This document shows, piece by piece, positions 18,901 through 27,003 of a DNA stretch of 64,000 bases. The DNA is from CAYPIE01 sp964410665. GTDB lineage: Bacteria > Planctomycetota > Planctomycetia > Gemmatales > Gemmataceae. The position numbers were made by a program, and so were the translations under genes. The notes beneath the pieces were generated by a model. That model saw only the letters and a program-made list of their open reading frames with translations, did not search any database and had not been told where the DNA came from. The stretch spans positions 1 through 64,000 of the forward strand of contig CAYPIE010000012.1 of the NCBI GenBank assembly GCA_964410665.1. The letters are read 5' to 3'. How positions within the stretch are numbered: the stretch's first letter is position 1; each line of letters begins with the position of its first letter.

Positions 18901-21492
18901 ATGAGCATGAAGAGGTTGTTCCACCTCCTCGGTTTCACCCTGTTGACCTGGGCGGGCAGCACGCTTCACGCCTGCGCCGACGCCAAGACCTATGCCCTGA
19001 TCGTGGGCGTGGGTGAGTACCAGGATGAGCAGATCCACGATCGACCAAGTGCTGTGGCCGATGCACGTGCGCTGTATGAACTGCTGATCGACGAGCGCTT
19101 TCTTGGGGTACCCAAGGATCAGATCAGCTTGCTGCTTTCAGGGAGTGAAGGACAGCCGCAAGGCACCCCGGCCACGCGCGAAAATATTCTGCAAGCAGTC
19201 GACAAGGTGGTCAAGCAGGCGAACCAAGAGGACTTCCTGATCGTCGCCATGTTTGGTCAGGGCGCTTCGGCGGCGGACAGCACCTGCTTTTTTCCCAGCG
19301 ATGCCGTGTTCAAAGATCGGGTCAAGACCTCGATTCTGCCGAAGGAACTGGGCGAACGAATCAAGCCGCTCAAGACCGACCAGCTGCTGGCTTTGTTGGA
19401 CATTCACTTCAAAGGCTTTGATGCCGGCGAGGAAACGGTCCTGGAACCCAACCTGATCGATCTGATTCGTGTTTTCTATGCCCACGAAGAAGAGGAGCTT
19501 AAGAACGATGATCCCGCGCCGCTGGGTCGTGCGGTGATTCTTGGCAACGCTGGGCTGGTTTCCAACGTCCAGGGTGACCGGGGCATCTTCAGCAAGGTGG
19601 TCATGGACGCCTTACGCGGCCAGGCCGATACTGATGGGGGCCCCGATGGCAATGTGACGGTCGATGAATTGATCCGTCATCTGGAAACCAAGGTGCCCGA
19701 CCTGGCTCGGAAGGTGGGCAAGACGCGGGATGAGAAAGAACAACTGCCCTTTGTCGAGTTTGCCCGCACGAGCCACTTTATCATCACGCACAATCCGGAC
19801 GTCTATGCGCAGGTCCAGAAGCAGTTGAAGCAGCTGGCCGAACTCCGCGAGCGCGACCAGATTGATGAAGGTGAATTTGTAGAAGGCAAGCGTTTGCTCG
19901 GGCGGATGCCCAAACTGAAGGCATTCCGCGAACTGCGGGCGAAGTATGAGGATCTGATCAAGGGCGAGATGGAGTTGGAGGCGTTCCGCGAGCAGCGTAA
20001 GGCAATCCTCACGGCTCTGAAGATTAGCCCTGAGGAAGCCGAGCTGTATGCCCGCAAAGTGCTGCTGGGCGTCGATTCGGTTTCGGAAGCCTTCATCAAG
20101 AAGATTGATATTACTGTCACGGTGGCCGAGTCGGTTCGTGGGCTGTTCCGCCGGATTGAGGCGGTGGTACCCAAGGATCTAGCAGAACGTTTGGACGAGG
20201 CCAAGGACCTCTCGGAGAAGGACCTGCGCACGCTGCTGGCCGATGCCCGGGTCTATCTTGGTCGCCGCGAAGATCTCGATGAAGGCAAGGACGTCGACAT
20301 CACCCTGAAGGCATTGATGAGCTCACTCAAAGACCCCTACACCACCTACATCGACGCCAAGGAATTTGAGCGGCTTAAAAGCCAGATTCAGGGCGAGTTT
20401 ACCGGGATCGGCATCCAGATTCGACGTGATCTGGTCCGCGATGGGCTCTTGGTGGTCACCCCAATTAAGGGGAGCCCAGCGTATAAAGCGGGGCTCAAGG
20501 CGGGTGACCTGATCACTGAGATCATCCGCCCTGTCGATAATGAAGGGACCCCCATCAAGCCCCCCGAGGTGCTGACGACCAAGGGGATGAAGACCGATGA
20601 GGCAGTCAAGAAGATTTTGGGCAAGGAGGGGACTCCGGTCCAGATTAAGGTGGTCCGCGAAGGCGAGGACAAGCCGCTGGTGATCGACCTGAACCGTGCC
20701 CCGGTCGAGGTTGAGAGTGTTCTGGGTTGGGAACGCCGGGTCGATGATAGCTGGAGCTACTTCTTGGATGAGGAGCGGGGCATCGGCTATATCTATTTGA
20801 CCCAGTTCACCAAGAGTTCCGATGAGGACATGAAGAAGGCCATCGAGGCCCTGAAGAAGAAGGGGCTTAAGGGCCTGATCCTGGATTTACGTTTTAATCC
20901 AGGCGGTTATTTGGATACTGCGGTGGAGATCTGTGATCTGTTTGTTGAAGATGGCATGATCGTGAAAGTGAAGCCGCGGGTAGGCTTTGAGCGACCCTTC
21001 TTCGGGGAGATTCAGGGCAGCGAGACGGACTTCCCGATGGTGGTACTGATCAATGAGGGTAGTGCCTCGGGCAGTGAGATTGTGGCTGCGTGTCTGCAGG
21101 ACCATGGCCGGGCAGTGGTGATGGGTAACCGCAGCTTCGGCAAAGGCAGCGTGCAGAACATGCAGGGCTTCCCGATTACTGGGGGCATCCTCAAGCTGAC
21201 CACCGCGACCTTCTGGCGGCCCAGCGACAAAAATCTCAACAAGGCGAGCACCGAAGGCAAGGAAGAAGAGGATTGGGGGGTGCGTCCTTCCAAAGGCTAT
21301 AAGCTGAAGCTCAGTCCGACGGAGATGGTGCAATTGCGGGATAAATTGCGAGATCATGAGATCATTCCGCGGCGCGATCTGCCGGAGAAAGAAGCGGAAA
21401 CGCAAGCGTTCACCGATCGTCAGCTGGATATGGCCCTTGAGTACCTGAGTGAGCAGATTAGACTGGCCAGTACGGCCCGGCGGAACAACTGA
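18901..21492 (+). CDS. Pseudo-caspase domain fused to S41 C-terminal processing protease
   Basis: 863 residues from ATG 18901, with AAAGGA just upstream; ATG 18907 is an alternative. A signal peptide covers about residues 1-27. Residues 30-295 follow the caspase/metacaspase fold (YALIVGVGEYQD, SAVADARALYELL, ILGNAG), but the two catalytic positions are replaced: the His motif reads F-G-Q120-G-A and the Cys motif D-I-H169-F-K-G. A charged helical linker comes next, then the S41 N-terminal helical region, a PDZ domain at about 500-605 (GIGIQI to GDLITEI), and the S41 protease core with the Ser723 (SASGSEI) and Lys748 (FGKGSVQ) dyad, spaced 25 apart as in CtpA. It is probably an envelope protease with a non-catalytic caspase-like binding domain. 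A terminator follows. Confidence 0.88.
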   Translation: MSMKRLFHLLGFTLLTWAGSTLHACADAKTYALIVGVGEYQDEQIHDRPSAVADARALYELLIDERFLGVPKDQISLLLSGSEGQPQGTPATRENILQAVDKVVKQANQEDFLIVAMFGQGASAADSTCFFPSDAVFKDRVKTSILPKELGERIKPLKTDQLLALLDIHFKGFDAGEETVLEPNLIDLIRVFYAHEEEELKNDDPAPLGRAVILGNAGLVSNVQGDRGIFSKVVMDALRGQADTDGGPDGNVTVDELIRHLETKVPDLARKVGKTRDEKEQLPFVEFARTSHFIITHNPDVYAQVQKQLKQLAELRERDQIDEGEFVEGKRLLGRMPKLKAFRELRAKYEDLIKGEMELEAFREQRKAILTALKISPEEAELYARKVLLGVDSVSEAFIKKIDITVTVAESVRGLFRRIEAVVPKDLAERLDEAKDLSEKDLRTLLADARVYLGRREDLDEGKDVDITLKALMSSLKDPYTTYIDAKEFERLKSQIQGEFTGIGIQIRRDLVRDGLLVVTPIKGSPAYKAGLKAGDLITEIIRPVDNEGTPIKPPEVLTTKGMKTDEAVKKILGKEGTPVQIKVVREGEDKPLVIDLNRAPVEVESVLGWERRVDDSWSYFLDEERGIGYIYLTQFTKSSDEDMKKAIEALKKKGLKGLILDLRFNPGGYLDTAVEICDLFVEDGMIVKVKPRVGFERPFFGEIQGSETDFPMVVLINEGSASGSEIVAACLQDHGRAVVMGNRSFGKGSVQNMQGFPITGGILKLTTATFWRPSDKNLNKASTEGKEEEDWGVRPSKGYKLKLSPTEMVQLRDKLRDHEIIPRRDLPEKEAETQAFTDRQLDMALEYLSEQIRLASTARRNN

Positions 21493-21533
21493 CAGCAAAG
21501 TTTCGCCGATTGCTCCGATCCACCTAGCTCGAC

Positions 21534-21570
21534 CAGGCCCACCAGCTTATGCCGGTGGGCCTGATTTCTT
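21534..21570 (+). terminator. Intrinsic terminator after the S41 protease gene
   Basis: A perfect 10-bp stem, CAGGCCCACC (21534-21543) with GGTGGGCCTG (21554-21563), and a ten-base loop lies 42 bases after the stop codon. It is followed by ATTTCTT, a short T-rich tail. Confidence 0.75.
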
Positions 21571-21697
21571 AAAGCTCCCGGATTTGCTCAGGTCGATGCC
21601 ACCGGGCATGCTTGCAGAGGATTCTTGACCGGTGAGTCGATACCGCGACCTTTTCCCGAGGACGGAATCGATTCAACACGCCTCTGGGAGAAGCTTC

Positions 21698-22108
21698 ATG
21701 GCACGCATCTATGGCTGGTTGAGCATCGGGTTGATCTTGGCTTGTGGTTGTGGCTTTGGCGAGAGGATGCGGTGTCGGCGCGAAGCCTGTTGTTGTCCCT
21801 GCTCGACGCCGGTGACACCGATCGTCGGCACGGCCCTAGCAGCCCCCACCGTTCCATTCTGTCCCACCTGTTCAGATGTTCATGAACCTGGGATGGGCCC
21901 ATTCTTGCCGTTGCCTTCCCCGGCTCCCACGCTGGTCCCCCAGGCGACGATCCCCGTTCCCGGTCCAAACACGTTGATCCCCGCACCAAATGTGTTGGAA
22001 ACCCCTGGCGGTACCGCTCCTGCTACCCCAGCTCCGCCAAGTTCCTCGATATCGGGGAATGGCAAACGCTTGAACAAAACGGTCAAGAGCAAGGCGTTCT
22101 GGAAGTGA
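21698..22108 (+). CDS. Small Pro-rich lipoprotein, hypothetical
   Basis: 136 residues from ATG 21698, with GGGAG about eight bases upstream; an upstream in-frame GTG at 21632 is less likely because the hydrophobic signal would then be internal. The N-terminus is a short basic-hydrophobic signal ending in a lipobox (LILAC), so it is probably a lipoprotein. A Cys-rich patch follows (CRREACCCPC), then a Pro/Thr/Ala-rich tail with TLVPQATIPVPGPNTLIPAP and a basic end. No family is recognised. The low-complexity tail fits a periplasmic or wall-spanning spacer. Confidence 0.6.
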   Translation: MARIYGWLSIGLILACGCGFGERMRCRREACCCPCSTPVTPIVGTALAAPTVPFCPTCSDVHEPGMGPFLPLPSPAPTLVPQATIPVPGPNTLIPAPNVLETPGGTAPATPAPPSSSISGNGKRLNKTVKSKAFWK

Positions 22109-22475
22109 GCCGAGATTGATTTGCCAGCGGTTTCGTACCCAGGAATGGGCCCCGGAAAGTCCATCCGGGGCTTGTTGCCACGAGGCAAGCAAATCTTGAC
22201 GATGTCCCAGTCATGCAAGTCCTAGCGCGTTCCTTTTCCATCGATCAGCGTTCTCTTTCGATCTCGATTGCTGATTTGTACCATTTCGCAACGCATCATT
22301 TGCACATAGACACCTGTCTGGAGGTCAATCTGCGGAGATCAGCGAAGAAGTTCGCTGGGGATTTTGTGTTATACAGTAAACAATTTCACAATACTTTCAT
22401 TTGCCGTGGCTGTACATCTCGTTAGCCTATACAAAGCCCATATCCTTTCGTTGAATTTTCGATGCCCTCCGGAGC
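22109..22475. other. AT-rich intergenic region before DUF1559 gene
   Basis: About 365 bases without a credible gene. The first part holds a terminator hairpin (22149-22171). From about 22230 to 22460 base composition shifts to AT-rich, with stretches such as TTATACAGTAAACAATTTC near 22368, which may be a promoter region for the DUF1559 gene. No -35/-10 pair could be fixed with confidence. Confidence 0.4.
22147..22178 (+). terminator. Hairpin after small lipoprotein gene
   Basis: A perfect 8-bp stem, GCCCCGGA (22149-22156) with TCCGGGGC (22164-22171), extended by two G-T pairs, has a seven-base loop and is followed by TTGTT. It lies 40 bases after the lipoprotein stop codon. Confidence 0.6.
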
Positions 22476-23471
22476 ATGATGCAGATGCGACATCAGCGAA
22501 ATGCATTTACGCTAATTGAACTTCTTGTGGTTATCGCAATTATTGCGATCCTGATTGGACTGCTGCTGCCGGCCGTGCAGAAGGTGCGTGAGGCGGCTGC
22601 CCGGATGAGCTGCCAGAACAATCTCAAGCAGATTGGCCTGGCTCTGCACAATCACGAGTCGACGCTGGGTTACTTCCCGGCCGGCTCGCCGGAACCCTTT
22701 GGGGGTGCCTATCTGTCGCCCCAGGTGCAGATCCTGCCCTATGTGGAGCAGGCGAACTCCTACATTCTGTTTGACCTGAATGTCGGCCCGTTTACCTCGC
22801 CGAATGTGGAAGCGGCTCAGCAAAAGCTGCCGCTGTTCCTGTGCCCCTCGGAAGGACAGCGTGGCGAAGGCTTTGCCATGGGCTGGTCCAACTACCATGC
22901 CAACTGCGGTTCCTGGGCCTATTCCGCCGGTCGCTGGGACGGCATGTTCGGCATCGACAATGTGGAGGCCGGCATCGAAAGGCTTGGACCGCTGAAGATC
23001 ACCAGTGTCTCGGATGGCTTGAGCAACACGACGGCCTTTGCCGAGGTGGTCAATGGCTTTGGGGTTCCTGTCAGCTCGGGGCCTGCCCCGGATCGCAAGG
23101 CCGATTGCTTCGAAATCGGTGCCCCACGCTCGCGTGACCCGCAGCAGGCCCGCCAGTTGTTCAAGACACGTGAACCGTTCTGGGACCGCTCGCAGATCCC
23201 TTGGAGCGGAAGCTGGCGCTGGCGTGGCTACCCCTGGAGTGAAGGGACGATCTGGCGCAACTGGTACAACCACCTGATGCCGCCCAACTCGGTGTGCTGG
23301 CGGCCCGGCGAGTGGTGGTATCTGGTGAGCCCCGCCACCAGCTATCACACCGGCGGTGTCAATGTGGTCCGCGGCGATGGCAGTGTGCAGTTCATTCGTG
23401 AGAATGTCGAGCCCGACGTCTGGTTCGCCTTTGGTACCCGTGACGGTGGCGAAGTGTTCCAAATTGACTGA
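22476..23471 (+). CDS. DUF1559 protein with prepilin-type N-terminus
   Basis: 331 residues from ATG 22476; ATG 22485 (MRHQRNAFTLIELL) is better spaced from GGAG at 22471-22474. The N-terminus has the type IV pilin/pseudopilin cleavage-methylation motif (AFTLIELLVVIAIIAILIGLLLPAV, given in part: FTLIELLVVIAIIAIL), then KVREAAARMSCQNNLKQIGLA, the hallmark of the DUF1559 family that is hugely expanded in planctomycetes. The C-terminal part has the family ending with H.GG.NV...DGSV.FI (HTGGVNVVRGDGSVQFI). These proteins are thought to be surface or pseudopilin-like; function is unknown. A 45-residue lipoprotein gene follows 21 bases downstream, a common planctomycete pairing. Confidence 0.9.
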   Translation: MMQMRHQRNAFTLIELLVVIAIIAILIGLLLPAVQKVREAAARMSCQNNLKQIGLALHNHESTLGYFPAGSPEPFGGAYLSPQVQILPYVEQANSYILFDLNVGPFTSPNVEAAQQKLPLFLCPSEGQRGEGFAMGWSNYHANCGSWAYSAGRWDGMFGIDNVEAGIERLGPLKITSVSDGLSNTTAFAEVVNGFGVPVSSGPAPDRKADCFEIGAPRSRDPQQARQLFKTREPFWDRSQIPWSGSWRWRGYPWSEGTIWRNWYNHLMPPNSVCWRPGEWWYLVSPATSYHTGGVNVVRGDGSVQFIRENVEPDVWFAFGTRDGGEVFQID

Positions 23472-23492
23472 CCCTGCAGAAGGAAGCTCTCG

Positions 23493-23630
23493 ATGCGACG
23501 CTCTATGCTAATGCTCTGTTTGATTGGGTTGCTCGGTTGTGGGGAAGAGAAAAAGATCACCCCCAAGGACAAGGAGCAGCAGATCAAACAGGCCCAGGAA
23601 AACTCCGCCAAAGAGTGGCAAAACAAGTAA
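23493..23630 (+). CDS. 45-residue lipoprotein next to DUF1559 gene
   Basis: ATG 23493 has a good ribosome-binding site (AGAAGGAAG at 23478-23486). The protein opens MRRSMLMLCLIGLLGCGEEKK: a basic start, a short hydrophobic core and a perfect lipobox LLGC, so it should be lipidated at Cys16. The remaining 29 residues are a highly charged Lys/Gln/Glu helix ending in WQNK. It is 21 bases after the DUF1559 stop codon and almost certainly in the same transcript, so it may be a partner of that protein. A function cannot be named. Confidence 0.75.
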   Translation: MRRSMLMLCLIGLLGCGEEKKITPKDKEQQIKQAQENSAKEWQNK

Positions 23631-23651
23631 GCTCCGTGCTGAACGCTTGAC

Positions 23652-23721
23652 CCGCGATTGAAACGTCACCAGCCCTGGCAGGCACTTTGCTCCGTCAGGG
23701 CTGGTGACGTTTCAATCGCGG
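23652..23721. repeat. Perfect 26-bp inverted repeat (hairpin)
   Basis: Arms 23652-23677 and 23696-23721 are perfect reverse complements over 26 bases, with an 18-base spacer. The hairpin lies 21 bases after the micro-lipoprotein stop codon and about 50 bases before the surE promoter. The long stem could end transcription of the DUF1559 unit, although no T-run follows (GTGGTGACCTC). It is much longer than usual intrinsic terminators, so it may instead be a mobile or regulatory palindrome. Confidence 0.85.
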
Positions 23722-23771
23722 TGGTGACCTCTTTTCCTGCTCCGCTCACCACTTCCTTTGAGCTCCCCCGA

Positions 23772-23800
23772 TTGGTGCAGGCGTCCCGGGTGTGTATACT
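23772..23800 (+). promoter_or_regulatory. Probable sigma70-type promoter of surE
   Basis: TTGGTG (23772-23777), a 17-base spacer and TATACT (23795-23800) lie 43 bases before ATG 23843. The -10 box matches five of six consensus bases and the -35 box three of six. Confidence 0.5.
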
Positions 23801-23842
23801 ACCCATGCGATATCGACCCCGGAGCCCTGGAGTGCAGGACCG

Positions 23843-24613
23843 ATGCGGATACTGTTGACCAACGACGATGGCATCCACGCCCCTGGCCTAAGGGCTTTGC
23901 GTAAGGAGCTGTTAAAGCTGGGCCAGGTCACTGTCGTTGCCCCAGCCACGGAACAGAGCGCGGTCGGGCACTCGGTCACCCTGATGACGCCCCTGATTAT
24001 CCAGGAGGTCTTTGACGAGGATCGCGCTTTTATGGGCTATGCGGTTGAGGGCCGGCCAGCGGACTGTGTCAAGTTGGCGCTGGTGGAATTGCTCACCGAG
24101 CCGCCCGATGTGGTCATCAGTGGCATGAATGCCGGGTCGAATGCCGGGATCAATGTACTTTACTCTGGGACGGTCGCCGCGGCCATCGAGGGGGCGTTTT
24201 TCCATCAGACCAGCATTGCCGTGTCGCTGGAATACACCAAACTCAAACCGCTGGATTTCCCACGCGCGGCGGAGTATGCACTCCAGGTTATCCGCCAATT
24301 GCTGGCCCAGCAGCTGCCGAAGGGATCGCTGTACAATGTGAATATTCCCAGTCTGGACAAGGGACCGATCCGCGGGGTCCGTGTGGTGCCACAGAACATC
24401 ACGGCTTTTGTGGAAGAGTTTGATCGCCGCAGCGATCCACGCGGCCGTACCTACTTTTGGACCTCCGACAATCTCAACTGCCCCGATCCTCATCCGGACA
24501 CCGACGTCACCGCGCTGGCGGATAGTTTTATCAGCATCACTCCCCTTCAATTCGATCTGACCGACCACCCTCGACTCAAAGGCTTGCAGGACGTGGCCTG
24601 GAAGCTGGAATGA
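23843..24613 (+). CDS. surE: 5'/3'-nucleotidase SurE
   Basis: 256 residues from ATG 23843, the standard SurE length. The enzyme dephosphorylates nucleoside monophosphates and is linked to stationary-phase survival. The family opening MRILLTNDDGIHAPGL contains the metal-binding Asp pair; the second metal-binding region SAVGHSVT and the third, PDVVISGMNAGSNAGINVLYSGTV (in part ISGMNAGSNAG), are complete. VEGRPADCVKLAL and LYNVNIP are also typical, and the late PDTDVTALADSFISITPL matches the family end. An upstream in-frame start would add 17 unrelated residues and overlaps the promoter. The gene converges on the transglutaminase/esterase gene 25 bases away. Confidence 0.93.
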   Translation: MRILLTNDDGIHAPGLRALRKELLKLGQVTVVAPATEQSAVGHSVTLMTPLIIQEVFDEDRAFMGYAVEGRPADCVKLALVELLTEPPDVVISGMNAGSNAGINVLYSGTVAAAIEGAFFHQTSIAVSLEYTKLKPLDFPRAAEYALQVIRQLLAQQLPKGSLYNVNIPSLDKGPIRGVRVVPQNITAFVEEFDRRSDPRGRTYFWTSDNLNCPDPHPDTDVTALADSFISITPLQFDLTDHPRLKGLQDVAWKLE

Positions 24614-24638
24614 GGCGAGGGGGACGTCAGACATCGTT

Positions 24639-26753
24639 TCAAGGCTGATCCTTCGTGACCTCGCAGTGCAGTTGCACCATGCAGGTCCCGGCCAGGCAGG
24701 GATCACCGCGCTGGTGCAGGCTTTGGCAGAAATCTTTGAGCCGGGGTTTCAGAGTGAGTGGGCGTGGTTGGCCATTGAGCGTCAGCTGGACCGGCTTGTC
24801 CAGCTCGACCAGGCGGCGATCGAGATGCAGTTCGAGTTCGGTGATGTCTTGGGTCGACAGTTCCATCGTGTTGCCTTGGACCTTCGCGGTCACTGAGGCG
24901 CCTTTCTTTGGCTTGGAGACACTCAGCCAGAAGAAATCGTCGACCTGCGGATCCGTCAGGTCCCAAGTCAGTTGCTTGGGCGTGGGGTTGCGTCGGTACG
25001 CGATCATCTCGGGGATCTTGTCGCGGTCGGGTAGGCCGCCATGCCCGTAGCCGTTCTGGAATTCCATGACCACCGGGAAGATGTCTTCGCGTTCGCCTTT
25101 GAGCTTGGCGATGGCCGCGGCAAACGCTTCACAGCGGCGACGACGGCCATAGCGCGTGTCTTTCTCGCCAATCATAAAGGTAAACCGCGTATTGCGCAGG
25201 GTGGCGGGTGAAATCGTGCCATCGGTCGGAGCCGCAGCACTCACATGGACCGCGGCAAAGCGGTGGGGCAACTTTGGGCCGATGAAGAACGCGCCGTAAC
25301 CGCCGTGGGAATAGCCCATCAGATAGACCCGATCAGGATCAATGTCCGCAAATAACAAGCATTGCTGAATCAAACGCTCGATCAACGGCAGCACGGGCAG
25401 GTCATAGAAGCCATTCCAAGTATCATTCGGCGCCCGTAGAGCCAGGTAACGGTAACCCCCCGCCTCGGGATGGTCGCGGTAATAGGACTGCATGATCTTC
25501 CATTGGCGATCATTGATTTCCGGACGCGTATTGCCGCCGCCATGCATAGCGATAAACAGCGGCCAGCCCTGCTTGGGCCGTTTGCCGATGGTTTTCAGGG
25601 TGTACGGGCTTTCCCGATCGGGCGTCTTGACCCGGTCCGCGTCAAAGTCGGCGCGTAAATCCGAGTGCAACGGGCTCTTGCGGTAAGCTTCCCAGACCAG
25701 TTGGCGGACGGCGGGTTCGTTCTCGGCCAGCCAGACATCCAGATTGGGGTCAAACTTCCAGCTCGCCTGACGCTCGGGGCTGGCCGCGAAATAATCCACA
25801 ACGGCTTCACGAATCCGCTGCGTTTGCTCGTTGGATAGCCCTTCGCTCCGCTTGCCTTCGCTGCCGGTGTAGCGTTCGGTGATATCCTCGGCAAAGACCA
25901 TTGGTTGGCGGCGGTTCCAAACCAGCGGAAAGGTTTGCTCGGTGCGCTGGAAGCTGGCGGCAAAGATGGCATGGCGACGCGAGCCCTTTTTTGCCTTCTT
26001 GGCTCGCCCAACAAACCAACCTCGATCAAGTCCTTTGGGATCGTATTCGCAGGCACCGGTAAAGTGCCAGTCGCCGTCCCAAATCTCGACCCAGGTATGA
26101 TTGCCGCGAACATCGACCCAGCGTGGGGTCCCAACCACCCGGGCCGGGACGCCAACACTTCGGCAAGCATCGACCAACAGGATCGATAGCCCAGTACATG
26201 AGGCCAGCCCCGAGTCAATGGTCTCCTTGGGGCTTTGGTGCGGCTTGGCCCGCCGCGTGGAATACTTGACCTTAAGCTTCCGGAATAGCTCGGCGTTGAG
26301 CTTCTGGGCCACTTCGGTCGCCGTTTGGCAGTCCTTGACCAGTGGCCGACACAAGGTGTAGAGGTGCTGCCGCCAGGGATCGCGGGCTTCATCGACATTG
26401 GCATATGGCAGGACATGATTGCGAAAGATCGCCTCCGGCACCTGCTTGGCCCAGGGGAATTCGCGGCGTGCCTGATAGGCGAGCTGGACATTCTCGAGCA
26501 GAAAGTCGGTCGTAAGTGTCTCCAGATCACGTTTGGGCATATTGGCAATCAGAAAGATCAGGCCAGGCCGTTGTTCGGCGGAAACTTGCTCGAGAGCGGC
26601 TTGCAATGCCGGGCGGTTGTCACCTGCTTTGGTCATGGCCGCGTCGACATCCGCGGGCCAGGCTCCAGCGGCTGGCATGGGTGAGGGGAACAGCTTGAGA
26701 ACAAGCAACGCGAGCAATAAAACGATCGTACGTTGACGACGATGGGATCTCAT
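24639..26753 (-). CDS. Transglutaminase-like domain fused to alpha/beta-hydrolase esterase
   Basis: 704 residues from ATG 26753; a longer in-frame start at 26936 would bury the signal peptide. Residues 1-32 look like a signal peptide (TIVLLLALLVLKLF). The transglutaminase-like core at about 140-250 has the catalytic Cys186 in SGLASCTGLSILLVDACR and His219 in GNHTWVEIWDGDWH. After a helical linker, an alpha/beta-hydrolase domain (about 340-590) resembles polyhydroxybutyrate-depolymerase-like esterases: PLFIAMHGGG, then the nucleophile elbow G-Y-S482-H-G-G and a late GYGHGGLPDRD that may carry the His. A C-terminal beta-rich domain follows (about 600-704). Both active sites look intact. Such a protein could cut and re-ester peptide or ester links outside the cell; the substrate is unknown. 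Confidence 0.82.
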   Translation of the reverse strand: MRSHRRQRTIVLLLALLVLKLFPSPMPAAGAWPADVDAAMTKAGDNRPALQAALEQVSAEQRPGLIFLIANMPKRDLETLTTDFLLENVQLAYQARREFPWAKQVPEAIFRNHVLPYANVDEARDPWRQHLYTLCRPLVKDCQTATEVAQKLNAELFRKLKVKYSTRRAKPHQSPKETIDSGLASCTGLSILLVDACRSVGVPARVVGTPRWVDVRGNHTWVEIWDGDWHFTGACEYDPKGLDRGWFVGRAKKAKKGSRRHAIFAASFQRTEQTFPLVWNRRQPMVFAEDITERYTGSEGKRSEGLSNEQTQRIREAVVDYFAASPERQASWKFDPNLDVWLAENEPAVRQLVWEAYRKSPLHSDLRADFDADRVKTPDRESPYTLKTIGKRPKQGWPLFIAMHGGGNTRPEINDRQWKIMQSYYRDHPEAGGYRYLALRAPNDTWNGFYDLPVLPLIERLIQQCLLFADIDPDRVYLMGYSHGGYGAFFIGPKLPHRFAAVHVSAAAPTDGTISPATLRNTRFTFMIGEKDTRYGRRRRCEAFAAAIAKLKGEREDIFPVVMEFQNGYGHGGLPDRDKIPEMIAYRRNPTPKQLTWDLTDPQVDDFFWLSVSKPKKGASVTAKVQGNTMELSTQDITELELHLDRRLVELDKPVQLTLNGQPRPLTLKPRLKDFCQSLHQRGDPCLAGTCMVQLHCEVTKDQP

Positions 26754-27003
26754 GGCGGGATTCCTGTTGTGCGGGTGGTTTGCGGGGGTTTGGTAAGCGG
26801 TTGAGTGTAGGTGGGTTCTTGGGGTAGAGCAAGGAATCGCTGGCGGCTTTGTCAAGGCTTGCTTGCGACCGTAGACCGGCCGCCGGTACAATTCATCGGT
26901 TTGCCGATTGCGCCCGGGTGGCCCGCCTGGCTTCATCGAGCAACGCCCCTCCCCGACCGTGCATGGATTGAACGCCCCTTTGGAGTTCTAGGAGCCATCG
27001 GTT

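Noticed and set aside
22512..23462. 316-residue antisense frame over the DUF1559 gene
   Set aside because: The DUF1559 protein on the plus strand has strong family motifs; the antisense product has none.
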